Shown here piece after piece: positions 7,970-16,995 of a stretch of DNA of 64,000 bases. This DNA is from Halovenus salina (GTDB lineage: Archaea; Halobacteriota; Halobacteria; Halobacteriales; Haloarculaceae), in contig NZ_CP112972.1 of NCBI RefSeq assembly GCF_026410925.1, forward strand, positions 620,001 through 684,000, read 5' to 3'. Position 1 is the first letter of the stretch; every line of letters begins with the position of its first letter. The notes beneath the pieces were generated by a model that was given only the letters and a program-made list of their open reading frames with translations, was not told the DNA's origin and ran no database searches. The position numbers and the translations under genes were made by a program.

Positions 7970-9760
7970 TTACTCCAGCTGGTGGTAATCGAGTTCGTGA
8001 CCCTCGTCCAGTGCGTCCTGCACCGCTGGGCTCGGGCTGGCGACGGGTTCGGTGTGACTGGTCATCCCGCCGACATCAGCTCGTTCGACGTAGATGTTCT
8101 GCTGCCAGTCGGTGTCTTTTTTGGTATGGTCACGCCGGTAGTGTGCGCCGCGCGACTCGGTTCGCTGAAGCGCCCCACGCAACACTGCTTCGGCGATGGG
8201 GAGCATGAAGCCGACATCGACGGCGAACTCGAAGGACTCACTCGTCATCGAGCCGACGTTCATGTCGCTGGCCTGCTCACGCAGGTCACCCAGCCGGTCG
8301 AGACCGGTCTGAAGTGACTCCTCGTCCCGGAGAATCCCCGCGTGTTCCCACATGAGGTTCTGTATCTCACCGAAGACCTCGGTAACGTCGTGGTCGCCGT
8401 CGTGGTCTGCCATCGCGGTCAGGTCTGTGAAGTGTGGCTCTGCGACCGACTCGACGACGGTTTCGGGAACGTCGCCAGGGCCATCGACACGAGGTGCGAT
8501 GCGTTCGCCGGCGACGACACCGTAGGCGACGGTCTCGGCGAGCGAGTTGCCGCCGAGACGGTTCGCGCCGTGGACACCGGCCATCGTCTCGCCGATAGCA
8601 AACAGTCCGTCGACGCGTGTCTCGCCGTAGTCGTCGACGACGACGCCACCCATCCCGTAGTGTGATGTTGGTGCGACCTCGACTGCCTCTGTCGCCATGT
8701 CGACGCCGAGGTCCTGGAAACGCTCGTACATCCGAGGTAGCCGCTCGCGGATGAACGACCGGTCTCTGTGCGAGAGGTCGAGGTAGACCCCCCCGTTGTC
8801 GGTTCCCCGTCCCTCAGCAACCTCCTTGGCAATCGCCCGAGCGACGACATCTCTGGCGTCGAGCTCCATCTGGTCCGGCGAGTACCGCTCCATGAATCGT
8901 TCGCCGTCAGCGTTGTAGAGGCGACCGCCTTCGCCACGGACGGCCTCGGTGACGAGGCGACCGCTCCAGGGTTCCCACTCGGGGTCGCTTTCGTCGACGG
9001 CCATCCCAGTGGGGTGGAACTGAACGAACTCCATATCCATCAGCTCGGCCCCCGCGTCGTAGGCGAGCGCCGGGCCGTCGCCGTTGTTCTCGTCGTCACG
9101 CGAGGTATGGCGGTTGTAGAGAGCCGCGTATCCGCCGGCCGCAAGAACGACTGTGTCCGTGTTGAACAGTATCGGGTCGCCGCTGTCCATGTCGAACCCC
9201 ACGGCACCGTACGTCTGGTCGCCATCAGAGAGGAGCTTCGTAATCATCACGTTCTCCCGGTAGGGGATTTCGAGGTCCTGGGCTCTGTCGACGAGCGTCC
9301 GGAGCATCGACTCGCCGGTGTGGTCGCCAGCAAAAGCCGTGCGTCGGAACGACTGCGCGCCGAAGTAGCGCTGGTCGATGTCGCCGTCCTCGGTCCGGGA
9401 GAAGTCCATCCCCCACTCGTCGAGTTCGCGGAGACGAGCGGGCATCTGTTTGGTGACGGTCTCGACCTTCTCCGGATCGTTGATAAAATGGCCCTCGTTG
9501 AGCGTGTCGGCTGCGTGTATCTCCCACGAGTCTTCGGGGTCGCGCGTTCCGAGTGCGCCGTTGATGCCGCCGCGTGCCCACGTCGTGTGGGCGTCACCGT
9601 GGCTCCGTTTCCCCAATACGAGCACGTCGTCGACGCCGCGTTCGGCGAGTTCGATGGCCGTCCGAGCACCTGCAGCACCGGCACCGACGACCAAAACGGA
9701 CACGTCGACTCGGTCGTACGTCGGTCTCTTTTCGGCCGCGCTCGTCTCTGAACTGTCCAT
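7970..9760 (-). CDS. FAD-dependent oxidoreductase of the succinate dehydrogenase / fumarate reductase / L-aspartate oxidase family
   Basis: A 596-residue flavoprotein. The FAD-binding Rossmann motif is GAGAAG at residues 26-31. ARGGING resembles the FAD-attachment or substrate region of the family, but the usual flavinylation histidine context is less clear. The substrate site is of SDH/FRD type: FVQFHPTGM, LVTEAVRGEGG with ERFMERY, SHYGMGG and HGANRLGGNSL. A C-terminal helical domain follows (about residues 450-560). No iron-sulfur or membrane-anchor subunit lies next to it, so it may be a soluble fumarate reductase or aspartate oxidase. Its position directly upstream of nadE favours aspartate oxidase, while HPTG rather than HPTA favours SDH/FRD. 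The family is certain; the substrate is not. Confidence 0.85.
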   Translation of the reverse strand: MDSSETSAAEKRPTYDRVDVSVLVVGAGAAGARTAIELAERGVDDVLVLGKRSHGDAHTTWARGGINGALGTRDPEDSWEIHAADTLNEGHFINDPEKVETVTKQMPARLRELDEWGMDFSRTEDGDIDQRYFGAQSFRRTAFAGDHTGESMLRTLVDRAQDLEIPYRENVMITKLLSDGDQTYGAVGFDMDSGDPILFNTDTVVLAAGGYAALYNRHTSRDDENNGDGPALAYDAGAELMDMEFVQFHPTGMAVDESDPEWEPWSGRLVTEAVRGEGGRLYNADGERFMERYSPDQMELDARDVVARAIAKEVAEGRGTDNGGVYLDLSHRDRSFIRERLPRMYERFQDLGVDMATEAVEVAPTSHYGMGGVVVDDYGETRVDGLFAIGETMAGVHGANRLGGNSLAETVAYGVVAGERIAPRVDGPGDVPETVVESVAEPHFTDLTAMADHDGDHDVTEVFGEIQNLMWEHAGILRDEESLQTGLDRLGDLREQASDMNVGSMTSESFEFAVDVGFMLPIAEAVLRGALQRTESRGAHYRRDHTKKDTDWQQNIYVERADVGGMTSHTEPVASPSPAVQDALDEGHELDYHQLE

Positions 9761-9826
9761 ATTAGAGGTTAGGAGTGAGTACGTAAAGGGGTTGCGCGTG
9801 TGCGTGCGCGAAGGGCCGGCAGGTTG

Positions 9827-10915
9827 CTACAGTGTGTACTCTCCCCGTACGATACTTTCAGCGACGAGCAACAGGTACTCGATATTCGGCTCCCACTCCC
9901 CGGCCGAGCCGGATTCGAGCTGGTCCCGGTAGATGTCCTCCCAGATTGCCGCGAGGTCGAAGGCGGCCAGCGTCCGGTAAAACTGGTCGTGCTCGAAGTC
10001 GATACCGGTTGCGGCCTCGTATCGCTCGACCAGCTCCTGGCGCGTCGGGCTGCCTGGTTTGGTCGTATACGGTGCGACTGCTGGCGCATCGTCGCCGGTC
10101 AGTTCGTCGACCACATCCTTGTCGGGGTGTCTGGCTGCAATCTCCTCGACTGGCGGTGTCGGGTCGCCCTCGTCGCGCCACCGGAGCAACAGGTAACCGA
10201 GTTCGGTGCGCGGGTCGCCGAGCCACGTCGTCTCCCAGTCGATAACACCGCCGACGTGCGGTTGGTCGTCGCCCACAAACAGAATGTTCCCCGGCCGAAA
10301 GTCGCCGTGACAGACTGCGGTCTTTGACTCTGTCGGAACGTTATCACGGAGCCACTCGGCCACCCCCCAGACGGCAGGTGGGTCATGGCCAGTCGCCTCG
10401 GTCGCAGTCTCCATCCGGTCGATGACCTCCTCGACCTGGTCCCGGAGCGAGTTTCGCCCACACACACCCTCGAAGGGCTCGGTATCGACCGTATGGAGGT
10501 CGGCCAGCGTGTCGACGACGATGTTCCCGACCTGCTGACGGGCGGCGGAGTGCTGGAATCGCTCGGGCAGCAGTGAGCCCAGTGGGACAGCCTCTCCATC
10601 GACATGGGTCGTTATTAGAAACGGGTCGGCGAGCACTGAGTTCTCGTCGCCGAGCGCCACCGGCTCTGGCGCTGGAACGGGTGTCCCTCGAAGCCGTTCG
10701 AGGACGCGATACTCCTGACGAACGTCGAGAAAGCCGTCCGAATCGCGGAATCTGTTCGGCTTCCGGAGGACGTAGGCGTCTTCCTCGGCGGCCGTGTCGA
10801 TACTGACCGAGAGATTGAGGCCGTCGTGAAGTACCGTAACGTCGACCACGTTCTGGTCGAGCGTTTCGGACAGTTCCGAGCGGAGGGCCGCGTCGTCGAA
10901 CTCCCTGCTGTTCAT
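9827..10915 (-). CDS. phosphotransferase family protein (aminoglycoside phosphotransferase / ACAD10-like kinase fold)
   Basis: A 362-residue protein with a protein-kinase-like phosphotransferase fold. The catalytic loop is CHGDFRPGN near residue 200 and the metal-binding site is VIDWETTWLGDP about 20 residues later. The N-terminal half has YVLRKPN, corresponding to the ATP-binding lysine strand. Such proteins in haloarchaea resemble ACAD10/11 phosphotransferases, some of which act on hydroxyacyl-CoA. No acyl-CoA gene is immediately adjacent, although the window has an acyl-CoA dehydrogenase and an acyl-CoA synthetase elsewhere. It is divergent from the SDR at 10997, with a shared 81-nt promoter region containing TTTTTGT about 25 nt before this start. 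Substrate unknown. Confidence 0.85.
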   Translation of the reverse strand: MNSREFDDAALRSELSETLDQNVVDVTVLHDGLNLSVSIDTAAEEDAYVLRKPNRFRDSDGFLDVRQEYRVLERLRGTPVPAPEPVALGDENSVLADPFLITTHVDGEAVPLGSLLPERFQHSAARQQVGNIVVDTLADLHTVDTEPFEGVCGRNSLRDQVEEVIDRMETATEATGHDPPAVWGVAEWLRDNVPTESKTAVCHGDFRPGNILFVGDDQPHVGGVIDWETTWLGDPRTELGYLLLRWRDEGDPTPPVEEIAARHPDKDVVDELTGDDAPAVAPYTTKPGSPTRQELVERYEAATGIDFEHDQFYRTLAAFDLAAIWEDIYRDQLESGSAGEWEPNIEYLLLVAESIVRGEYTL

Positions 10916-10996
10916 ACCGCCTCGAACGTAACAACTGACAAAAAGACTGTCTTTCCGCTTCGGAAGAACTAATTAATCGATAAACAACAGTCGGAT

Positions 10997-11692
10997 ATGA
11001 ATCTTGCCGGGCGGACAGCAGTCGTCACGGGGGCATCGTCAGGAATCGGAGAGGCCACCGCGAGAATGCTCGCGGACGACGGCTGTGCTGTCGTGTTGGT
11101 GGCACGACGTGAAGACCGACTCCGTTCGATTGCCGAGGGTATAGACGGCGAGACGCTGGTCGTCCCGACCGACGTGACCGACGAGGATGCGGTGGCCGAG
11201 ATGGCAGAACAGGCTCGGTCCACCTTCGGTGGTGTCGACCTGCTTGTCAACAACGCCGGCGTCGCCCGCGGTGGCCCCGTCGCCGAGACGGACCTCAACG
11301 AACTGCGGCCCAGTATCCGCGTCAACCTCGAAGGCGTGATGAACGTGACCCACGCACTGCTTCCGGATATTCTCGACTCGGAGCTGGGTGACGTGATTAC
11401 CGTCTCCTCATTGAGCGCCCGGTATCCACAAGAGGGCGGGAGTTCCTACACCGCATCGAAGTTCGGCGTCAACGGCTTCATGCGGTCGCTACGCAAGGAG
11501 ATGTCAGAGGAGGATGTCAGGGTCACTATCGTAATGCCGGGTCCCGTCATCACCGAGTTGAACGACTGGGAACACTGGGAAGGGCGTGCGATGGACCCCG
11601 AGGACGTAGCCGAGACAATCGCCTTCGCCGCCTCGCGCCCGCGACGGGTCGAGCTCACCGAGATCGGCGTCAATTCGACCGATAAGCTGTAG
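10997..11692 (+). CDS. short-chain dehydrogenase/reductase
   Basis: A 231-residue classical SDR using NAD(P)H. The cofactor motif TGASSGIG lies at about residues 11-18, followed by NNAGVA and the catalytic Ser and Tyr-x-x-x-Lys in SSLSARYPQ and YTASK near residue 150. VARREDR after the second strand suggests a preference for NADP(H) (inference from the basic residues). Typical SDRs are about 250 residues, so this is slightly short but has all catalytic elements. It is convergent with the MATE gene, with one base between the stops. Substrate unknown. Confidence 0.92.
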   Translation: MNLAGRTAVVTGASSGIGEATARMLADDGCAVVLVARREDRLRSIAEGIDGETLVVPTDVTDEDAVAEMAEQARSTFGGVDLLVNNAGVARGGPVAETDLNELRPSIRVNLEGVMNVTHALLPDILDSELGDVITVSSLSARYPQEGGSSYTASKFGVNGFMRSLRKEMSEEDVRVTIVMPGPVITELNDWEHWEGRAMDPEDVAETIAFAASRPRRVELTEIGVNSTDKL

Positions 11693-11693
11693 T

Positions 11694-13133
11694 TCAGTCG
11701 TCGGTCGGAACGCCTTCGGTGCCGATATCCTCCGTCTCGACGCTCTCCTGGGTGAGGTCACCGTCGCGCCAGGTACCACGCTGATACCAGCCGTACGCGA
11801 TTATCGCGCCGAGGGCATTCGAGATAGCGAACGAAATCCAGATACCCGTCTCTCCAATCATGTCGGCGCCGACCCATGCGATTGGGAAGCGGATGATACC
11901 CAGCATCAACACAGAAATCGCTGCCGCTGTGAGTGTCTTTCCGGCTCCACGGAAGCTCCCGGTGTAGGCCCGCATGATGCCGATAAAGCCGAATGTCAGC
12001 GCGACATACCGGAGGAACGTTGTCGTGATATCCACGACCTCGGGGTCGGTCGTGAACACGTCGGCAATCGGTGCCGCGGCAAACCAGACGACCACGCCGG
12101 CGGCCGTGAGCACGCCAAACAGGACTTTCGCCGCGAGTCCCGCTGCCGCTGCCGCTCGGTCTGGTTTGTTCGCGCCGATATTCTGGCCAGTCATCGTCTC
12201 CACGCCGCGAGCAACAGCAATGGCGGGCAGGAAGACGACCGAGAACACGCGCGTTCCAATCCCGTAGGCGGCCACAACCTCGTCGGCAAACAGCGCGACG
12301 ATGAACAGGAGAAGGTTCATCGACAGCGCCCGACCGGTCCCCTCGATAGAGGCAGGAAGACCGATTCGGACGAGACGGCGCAGGTATCCGAGATTCGGAA
12401 CCATATCCCGGAGGTGAATCTGGACGCCCCGCACCCCTCGGAACATGATGACGAGACCCACAAAGAGTGCGAGCCCACGGGAGAACACGGTGGCGATGGC
12501 CGCGCCCTGGATGCCGAGTTCGGGGAACGGACCCCAGCCGAAGATGACGAACGGGTCGAGGATGATATTCAGGACGACAGAGCCGAACATCACCAGCATC
12601 GGCGTCACCGTGTCGCCGTACCCTCGCATCAGTGCGACGAAGACGAAAAATCCGAACATGAAGACGAGGCCAAGCGAGATGACCTCCATGTACCCCGACG
12701 CCAACGGGAGCACGTCCTCGGAGGCACCCATCACACCGAGGAACGTCTCGACGAGGAAATAGCCAGTCGTCCCCAACAGCACTGAGACGATCACAGCGAA
12801 GGTCATTGTCTGTGACGCAGCGTACTCGGCCTCGCGATCCTCGTCGGCACCGGTGTACTGAGCGACGAGAACGCTGCCGGCGACAGAGATTCCCATCCCG
12901 AGCGAGATGAGCAAAAAGACCATCGGGAAGGCGAAACTGATAGCCGCTAGCGCATCCGTGTTGTACTGGCCGAGCCAGAACGTGTCTGCAAGGTTATAGG
13001 CGGTCTGGAAGAGATTTGTGATGACAATCGGCATCGAGAGGAAAAAGAGTGGTTTCCCGATTTCGCCCGATGTCAGGTCGAACTCGTCTGGCCCCTTGAA
13101 CAGCGCCTGAATCCGGTTTCGGAGGCTGGCCAT
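11694..13133 (-). CDS. MATE family efflux transporter
   Basis: A 479-residue, roughly 12-helix membrane exporter of the multidrug and toxin extrusion (DinF/NorM) family, expected to expel organic cations in exchange for Na+ or H+. It begins MASLRNRIQALFKG, followed by PLFFLSMPIVITNLFQTAYN and ADTFWLGQYNTDALAA, which are typical MATE first-helix features. An in-frame upstream extension to 13337 exists but encodes a Cys/Arg-rich, non-conserved stretch, so I chose the ATG at 13131-13133. About 245 nt further upstream is a perfect 14-nt palindrome like the operators of TetR-type regulators, suggesting drug-inducible control with a long 5' leader. No regulator gene is adjacent. Confidence 0.93.
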   Translation of the reverse strand: MASLRNRIQALFKGPDEFDLTSGEIGKPLFFLSMPIVITNLFQTAYNLADTFWLGQYNTDALAAISFAFPMVFLLISLGMGISVAGSVLVAQYTGADEDREAEYAASQTMTFAVIVSVLLGTTGYFLVETFLGVMGASEDVLPLASGYMEVISLGLVFMFGFFVFVALMRGYGDTVTPMLVMFGSVVLNIILDPFVIFGWGPFPELGIQGAAIATVFSRGLALFVGLVIMFRGVRGVQIHLRDMVPNLGYLRRLVRIGLPASIEGTGRALSMNLLLFIVALFADEVVAAYGIGTRVFSVVFLPAIAVARGVETMTGQNIGANKPDRAAAAAGLAAKVLFGVLTAAGVVVWFAAAPIADVFTTDPEVVDITTTFLRYVALTFGFIGIMRAYTGSFRGAGKTLTAAAISVLMLGIIRFPIAWVGADMIGETGIWISFAISNALGAIIAYGWYQRGTWRDGDLTQESVETEDIGTEGVPTDD

Positions 13134-13751
13134 CAGACACCACCGTTTGCGGACGCTGTTTTCGCTTCGAATCCTGTCCTGTTGGTACCGGGCTGGCACC
13201 GGCCGGGCAACGGCGTCGGCCACGCTGGGCCGCGAGCTCGCCGTGGACGCCGGTGGCAACACCCCCGCGAGAACGTATCGACAGTCTGCTGTCCGGTGAA
13301 AGCGCCGTGGCGGTATGCAAACCGAACACTGCACCACTCACCGAGTCGGTCGCCTACCATTGCAATCTTATCTGACTTACTGACTAGTCAGTCAAAAGCC
13401 TTGGGAAGCAATGCTCTTCGGGGTACGTCTCGGGTTTCAACGGTACAGCCAGTCGTAGAAACATTCACATCCGGGTTACTGCGGCGCAACTCCGGTGGTG
13501 AAGTGTCGCGGTGAATATAATTTCAGAAGGTGCTGCAAGATATAGAGAGTGAGTTCAGCAGTCGATCACTGTCGACTCGTCCTAATCATTTACAAGCTAT
13601 TACATCAGTAAGGATTTGGTTTTGTTATCGATAATATAAAAACAATTATTCGGTCTCTATTTAAATTTGCTTGATATATTTTATATACTTGAAAAGTGTT
13701 ATTGCAGTTTCGCTCTACTCGATAACGGGCTCCGAAGTAGACCTGGTTGTA
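13134..13751. other. intergenic region: MATE leader, operator-like palindrome and AT-rich stretch
   Basis: No convincing gene is seen. The left part (13134-13360) is the presumed MATE 5' leader; short frames through it are Arg/Cys-rich and do not look coding. An operator-like palindrome is at 13377-13395. The right part (about 13580-13700) is unusually AT-rich for this genome, with runs such as TAAAAACAATTATT, and it borders the frameshifted lipoprotein gene. The base composition change suggests acquired or decayed DNA. Confidence 0.6.
13377..13395. promoter_or_regulatory. palindromic operator-like site upstream of the MATE gene
   Basis: Bases 13379-13392 read ACTGACTAGTCAGT, a perfect 14-nt palindrome. 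The flanks TT and CAA make the whole resemble TTNACTGACTAGTCAGTCAA operators bound by TetR/AcrR-type repressors of efflux genes. On the minus strand it lies just before the likely transcription start of the MATE leader. The site is seen directly; the regulator type is inference. Confidence 0.6.
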
Positions 13752-14878
13752 TTATCTGAACCGATCTGGGTCTTCAACCTCAAATGTGAACTCTTCTCCC
13801 TCGGAACTCCCGTAAATCGTTCCAAAAACTTCGCGGCCGTCGTCGTGCCTAGCCTCAATTTCATACTCCCCGTGTTCCTGTGATGGGGCTGCGATTCCCG
13901 TTTCTGAGCCATCTTCTGCAATCATGTATCCCTCTCCATCTGTCGTGAATTTGCGCTCACCACTTCCGCCTGGTGTTCTGATACTAATTGGCGTGAAATC
14001 TTCCAGTGGTTCGCCAGCAGTATCGACGAGTTGGACTTCGGTTCGGTAGGCTTCAGGTATTTCGACCCGACCGAGGAAAGTGACCTCCGAAGTTACTTCT
14101 TGTCGTCCAGCCAGGTCGAAGACAGGAGGAACACCGTTGAACTCACCCGGTTCGGTATACAATGGTACTCCACCAATAGTGTAGCGAGGCTCGTAAGGAT
14201 GGTCAAGCACGAAGTGGCCTGAGTCATCAACTGATGTCCGGGTGTACTCAAACTCGCCATCTTTAACCGCGAACGCTTGAATTCCTGCGCCGCTCAATGA
14301 GGAATCACCCTCCGAGACGACAGATCCGAACAGGCAGGTTCGTCTATGGCTGCGAATACGTCAACGTCAACAGACCTAGTTTCTTCGCCAAGCGTGAGTG
14401 TGAGGTTGTACCGACCAGCATCGATTACTTCGGCATCAAATTCAGCTGTCAGTGGGAGTGATTCACCTGTTGCAATACTCTCCTCAACCGTGGTTCTGAC
14501 CGGTCCGAATTCGACTGTGATTTCTGCTGTCCCATCAGCATCGCCAGAGTTTTCGACAAAGGCCGTAGCTTCGTACGTCGTCTGGTCCGGCATGATTACT
14601 CGCTCAGCCTGGACATCAACCAAACCAAACGCAGGCTCAGGCTCCGGCGTCGGCGTCTCTTCTTCCTGTTCCGGTGTTGGTGTCGTCGTCGGTTCCGGCG
14701 TCGGCGTCTCTTCTTCTTGCTCGGGCGTTGGTGTCGTCGTCGGTTCCGGTGTCTCATCCTCTTCTTCATCATCGTCGCCGGAACACCCAGCAAGGACGAT
14801 ACTGCCAGTGATGGATCCACAGACCTGTAGGAAGCGGCGTCTCTCTCTTTTCACATTTGCAGGCACAAATAGCGGCAT
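13752..14878 (-). pseudogene. Tat lipoprotein with CARDB-like and carboxypeptidase-regulatory-like domains, frameshifted
   Basis: The 5' frame (start ATG at 14878) encodes a Tat signal RERRRFLQ and lipobox VLAGC. A Pro/Thr/Glu linker follows, with a repeated PTPEQEEETPTPEP unit, then a beta-sandwich (GDADGTAEITVEFGPV to RYNLTLTLGEETRSV). It stops at 14294-14296. The other frame continues sensibly before its only candidate start, a TTG at 14297: it reads CLFGSVVSEGDSSLSGAGIQ and then a TSVDDSGHFVL pattern, the signature of a carboxypeptidase-regulatory-like domain, and ends at 13752. Shifting frame between about 14310 and 14345 joins both parts into one protein of about 375 residues. This is a frameshift mutation, a sequencing error or recoding; mutation seems most likely. 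Function unknown. Confidence 0.75.
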
Positions 14879-15141
14879 ATTATATTTTATGAATACCACA
14901 CTATATTGAAGGAATATTATATAATGAGTTTGTGATTTTTCAAGCAAGTTTATGTTTATTGTCTATCCATGTACAAGGGCTTGAAATATTGGTCTCGACA
15001 GGCCAAGATTTGGTTCGCCGTTTTGCAAGACTCGCGCCCTCTGTCTTGCACGAGGGTCTTGACAAGAATTGGATAGGCAGACCGCACAAAGGATTCTATG
15101 ACACGCTTCAGTAAGTAGACAGGCAAAGATAGTGACTACTC

Positions 15142-15252
15142 ATAGTGATTGTTGCGGTTATTTTCGTGACCGCGTCGCGAATCTCGGCGTTTCACGGCGT
15201 GAGACTCACACCTCGTTTCCCGACGGCGGTAACGACTCGCAACAATCACTAT
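15142..15252. repeat. 111-bp MITE-like element, copy A
   Basis: The ends ATAGTGATTGTTGCG (15142-15156) and CGCAACAATCACTAT (15238-15252) are perfect 15-bp inverted repeats. The interior is about 90% identical to the copy at 59239-59349. It has no coding capacity. Probably a non-autonomous miniature element mobilised by an unknown transposase; the mobile nature is inference. Confidence 0.8.
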
Positions 15253-15284
15253 CAGGCCATTGCCGCGGTATCTATGACCCACTC

Positions 15285-15395
15285 ATAGTGATTATTGCGA
15301 GTCTTTTCCGCCACGGGTTCGCTTCCCTCCCGTATCAGAATATGAAGCAAGCGATTCACTAGAACAGGGCTGAAAAGTACCGCAATAATCACGAT
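15285..15395. repeat. 111-bp MITE-like element, copy B (same ends, different interior)
   Basis: The ends ATAGTGATTATTGCG (15285-15299) and CGCAATAATCACGAT (15381-15395) match as inverted repeats at 14 of 15 positions. The length is exactly that of copies A and C, but the interior differs. Its last ~35 bp resemble the sequence just right of copy C (59350-59384). It lies 32 bp after copy A. Confidence 0.75.
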
Positions 15396-15411
15396 CAGAA
15401 CATGTCGGGGT

Positions 15412-15642
15412 TCAGTTAGCGAGTTGCTCTTTCAGTTCGTCGAGTTTCAGATAGATTGCCAGAGCGAGGATTGTCGTCGGCCACAGCCCCACGAACTGTC
15501 CGCGCTGTTTGTCGCCACGGACGTAGTAGTAATAGAGTGCCAGAGCAACCGAGCCAACAGCCGCCACCACCGCAGGACCAACGCCACTTTGCTCGATTTC
15601 TCTGGTTGCCGTTTCGCTGGGTTCGCTGGTTTGTTCACCCAT
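15412..15642 (-). CDS. small two-helix membrane protein
   Basis: A 76-residue protein with a polar N-terminus (about 20 residues), a first hydrophobic helix around residues 22-40 ending in ALYYYYVRGDKQRGQF, and a second around residues 49-64 (LWPTTILALAIYL). It ends in a charged tail. The hydrophobic pattern and acidic N-terminus fit a real haloarchaeal membrane protein. I do not recognise a family. Its 3' end touches the inverted-repeat region, so the insertion has not interrupted it. Confidence 0.7.
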   Translation of the reverse strand: MGEQTSEPSETATREIEQSGVGPAVVAAVGSVALALYYYYVRGDKQRGQFVGLWPTTILALAIYLKLDELKEQLAN

Positions 15643-15831
15643 ACCATAACTAGGGTGTTCCAGTACATAGTACTTTGTGTGAAATGTTCACGACATGGTG
15701 GACGCTAATTAACACAGCCAGACACCCCTCGATTTCTGTGACGCCGACAGCAGCCTCTCTGAGCAATTGCCAGGGCTCCGACACTGTTGAGTCGGCGACG
15801 AAATCAAGACGACGGCGCACCAAGACGGCGT

Positions 15832-15999
15832 ATGCTCACGTGTCCAGAGTGTGGCTACCTTCACGGAAGCACCGACGAGCGCGGCCGACCAGCCGGGCAG
15901 TACGACGATTCGCTCGACCAGACGGCCGCCCAGGAAGACGACGGCTCGTTTTACTGTCCGCGGTGTGAAAAGACGGTCACGCCCACAGACGACAGGTAG
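15832..15999 (+). CDS. small zinc-ribbon protein
   Basis: A 55-residue protein with two CxxC knuckles, CPECGY at the N-terminus and CPRCEK near the C-terminus, separated by an acidic linker. This arrangement binds one zinc ion. I chose the ATG at 15832, which puts the first knuckle at residues 4-7; an in-frame TTG at 15787 would add an Arg-rich extension. Haloarchaea have many such tiny zinc-finger proteins, and some act as regulators, but the role here is unknown. Confidence 0.7.
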   Translation: MLTCPECGYLHGSTDERGRPAGQYDDSLDQTAAQEDDGSFYCPRCEKTVTPTDDR

Positions 16000-16026
16000 C
16001 CTGAGACGGGCACATAGCCCAGAAGT

Positions 16027-16908
16027 TCACTCCGTCGACGGAGTCTCCTCTTCGTGAGGGATGTACCGAAGCGGACTCACCGGGCAGAACTGCGGGAACT
16101 CCGTGAGGAGGTGTCGGAGCACGTGAACGTGGCCTGAGCCAACGAGAAAGAGCACGCGGTCACCCGAGTCGTCGACCGCCCGCCAGATGTTGTGGACCAT
16201 CCGGAGGTTCCGACGGTACCACGTGGCAAGTGCGTCCGGACCGGCGTAGTTGTCGCCGTCTCCGTGCCGGAGGAACTCGTCGAACATTCCGTCGTTGGCA
16301 TGGAGCGCAGCCTCCTCGTTCAGATAGCGGTGGTAGGCTGTCACCGTCGACGTCGCGAGCCTCTCATCTGCTTTCGTCTTCAGCGTCTCCTCGTCCAGTC
16401 GAGGAACGTCGACTTTGGGACTCGTGTCGACGCCGCGCTCGTCGAGTTCGTCGAAGTCAGGTCCTTCGCCCAACATCTCCGGTACGTCGACGGGAAGAAT
16501 CCGGTCGTGACCCAGCCGTTCGGCTAAGCGGAATCCGACCTGTACCACCTCGCTTCGACACTCCATCGTAGGGTCCTCTCGTTCTGGGTGTGGCGGCTCC
16601 AGTTCGTGTTCCCCGTCGTAGGCGTAGGTGCCGTCACGATACCGCTCGTAAAGTGCGTTTACCGTCTCCGCTTGCTCGGCCGGCCGCTCAACGGCGACCA
16701 CGTTAGGGTCGGCCTCGGCTAGGTGGGAGACAAACGAGGAGAGTTCACGCTGCCGCGTCGACACGAGCACGTCGTCAGCGGCGACATTTACTTTGTCCAA
16801 CCCCGGCTCGTCCATGTGGTATGTGCCGAGAACGATTACCTCGACCTGTTCCGGCGTTGGTGTCGGCCAGGTCGGTGTCTTTCTCGCTGTTGCCTTCGGT
16901 CGTAACAT
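16027..16908 (-). CDS. TraB/Tiki-like protein (DUF5694 type)
   Basis: A 293-residue soluble protein. It opens with VIVLGTYHMDEPG and ends with LVGSGHVHVL, the paired motifs of the TraB/Tiki/erythromycin-esterase-like fold that I associate with DUF5694. AVERPAEQAE near residue 75 and the conserved histidines are compatible with a metal-dependent hydrolase, but no reaction is established for this group. The start may be internal, since the first ~20 residues are basic and not conserved in style. It is convergent with the zinc-ribbon gene. Function unknown. Confidence 0.78.
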   Translation of the reverse strand: MLRPKATARKTPTWPTPTPEQVEVIVLGTYHMDEPGLDKVNVAADDVLVSTRQRELSSFVSHLAEADPNVVAVERPAEQAETVNALYERYRDGTYAYDGEHELEPPHPEREDPTMECRSEVVQVGFRLAERLGHDRILPVDVPEMLGEGPDFDELDERGVDTSPKVDVPRLDEETLKTKADERLATSTVTAYHRYLNEEAALHANDGMFDEFLRHGDGDNYAGPDALATWYRRNLRMVHNIWRAVDDSGDRVLFLVGSGHVHVLRHLLTEFPQFCPVSPLRYIPHEEETPSTE

Positions 16909-16995
16909 CGTGACCGCTGATAGGGAGGAGTGACGGATTAATGTTTGTAGAAATACATTTCTATCAGCCGGGTGATTGAAATCGATAGCAAAACG

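Larger units (their letters stand above)
14879..15411. other. intergenic region holding two 111-bp inverted-repeat elements
   Basis: No gene is seen. The left part is AT-rich and includes the promoter of the frameshifted lipoprotein (ATTCATAAAATATA just before its start). It then holds a ~200-nt stretch with no recognised feature, and two 111-bp elements with matching terminal inverted repeats at 15142-15252 and 15285-15395. The right edge abuts the 3' end of a small membrane protein gene. Confidence 0.7.

Noticed and set aside
13134..13337. N-terminal extension of the MATE protein (547-residue version).
   Set aside because: The added residues are Arg/Cys-rich and not membrane-like; the family starts at the MASLRN ATG and the palindrome upstream fits a leader instead.
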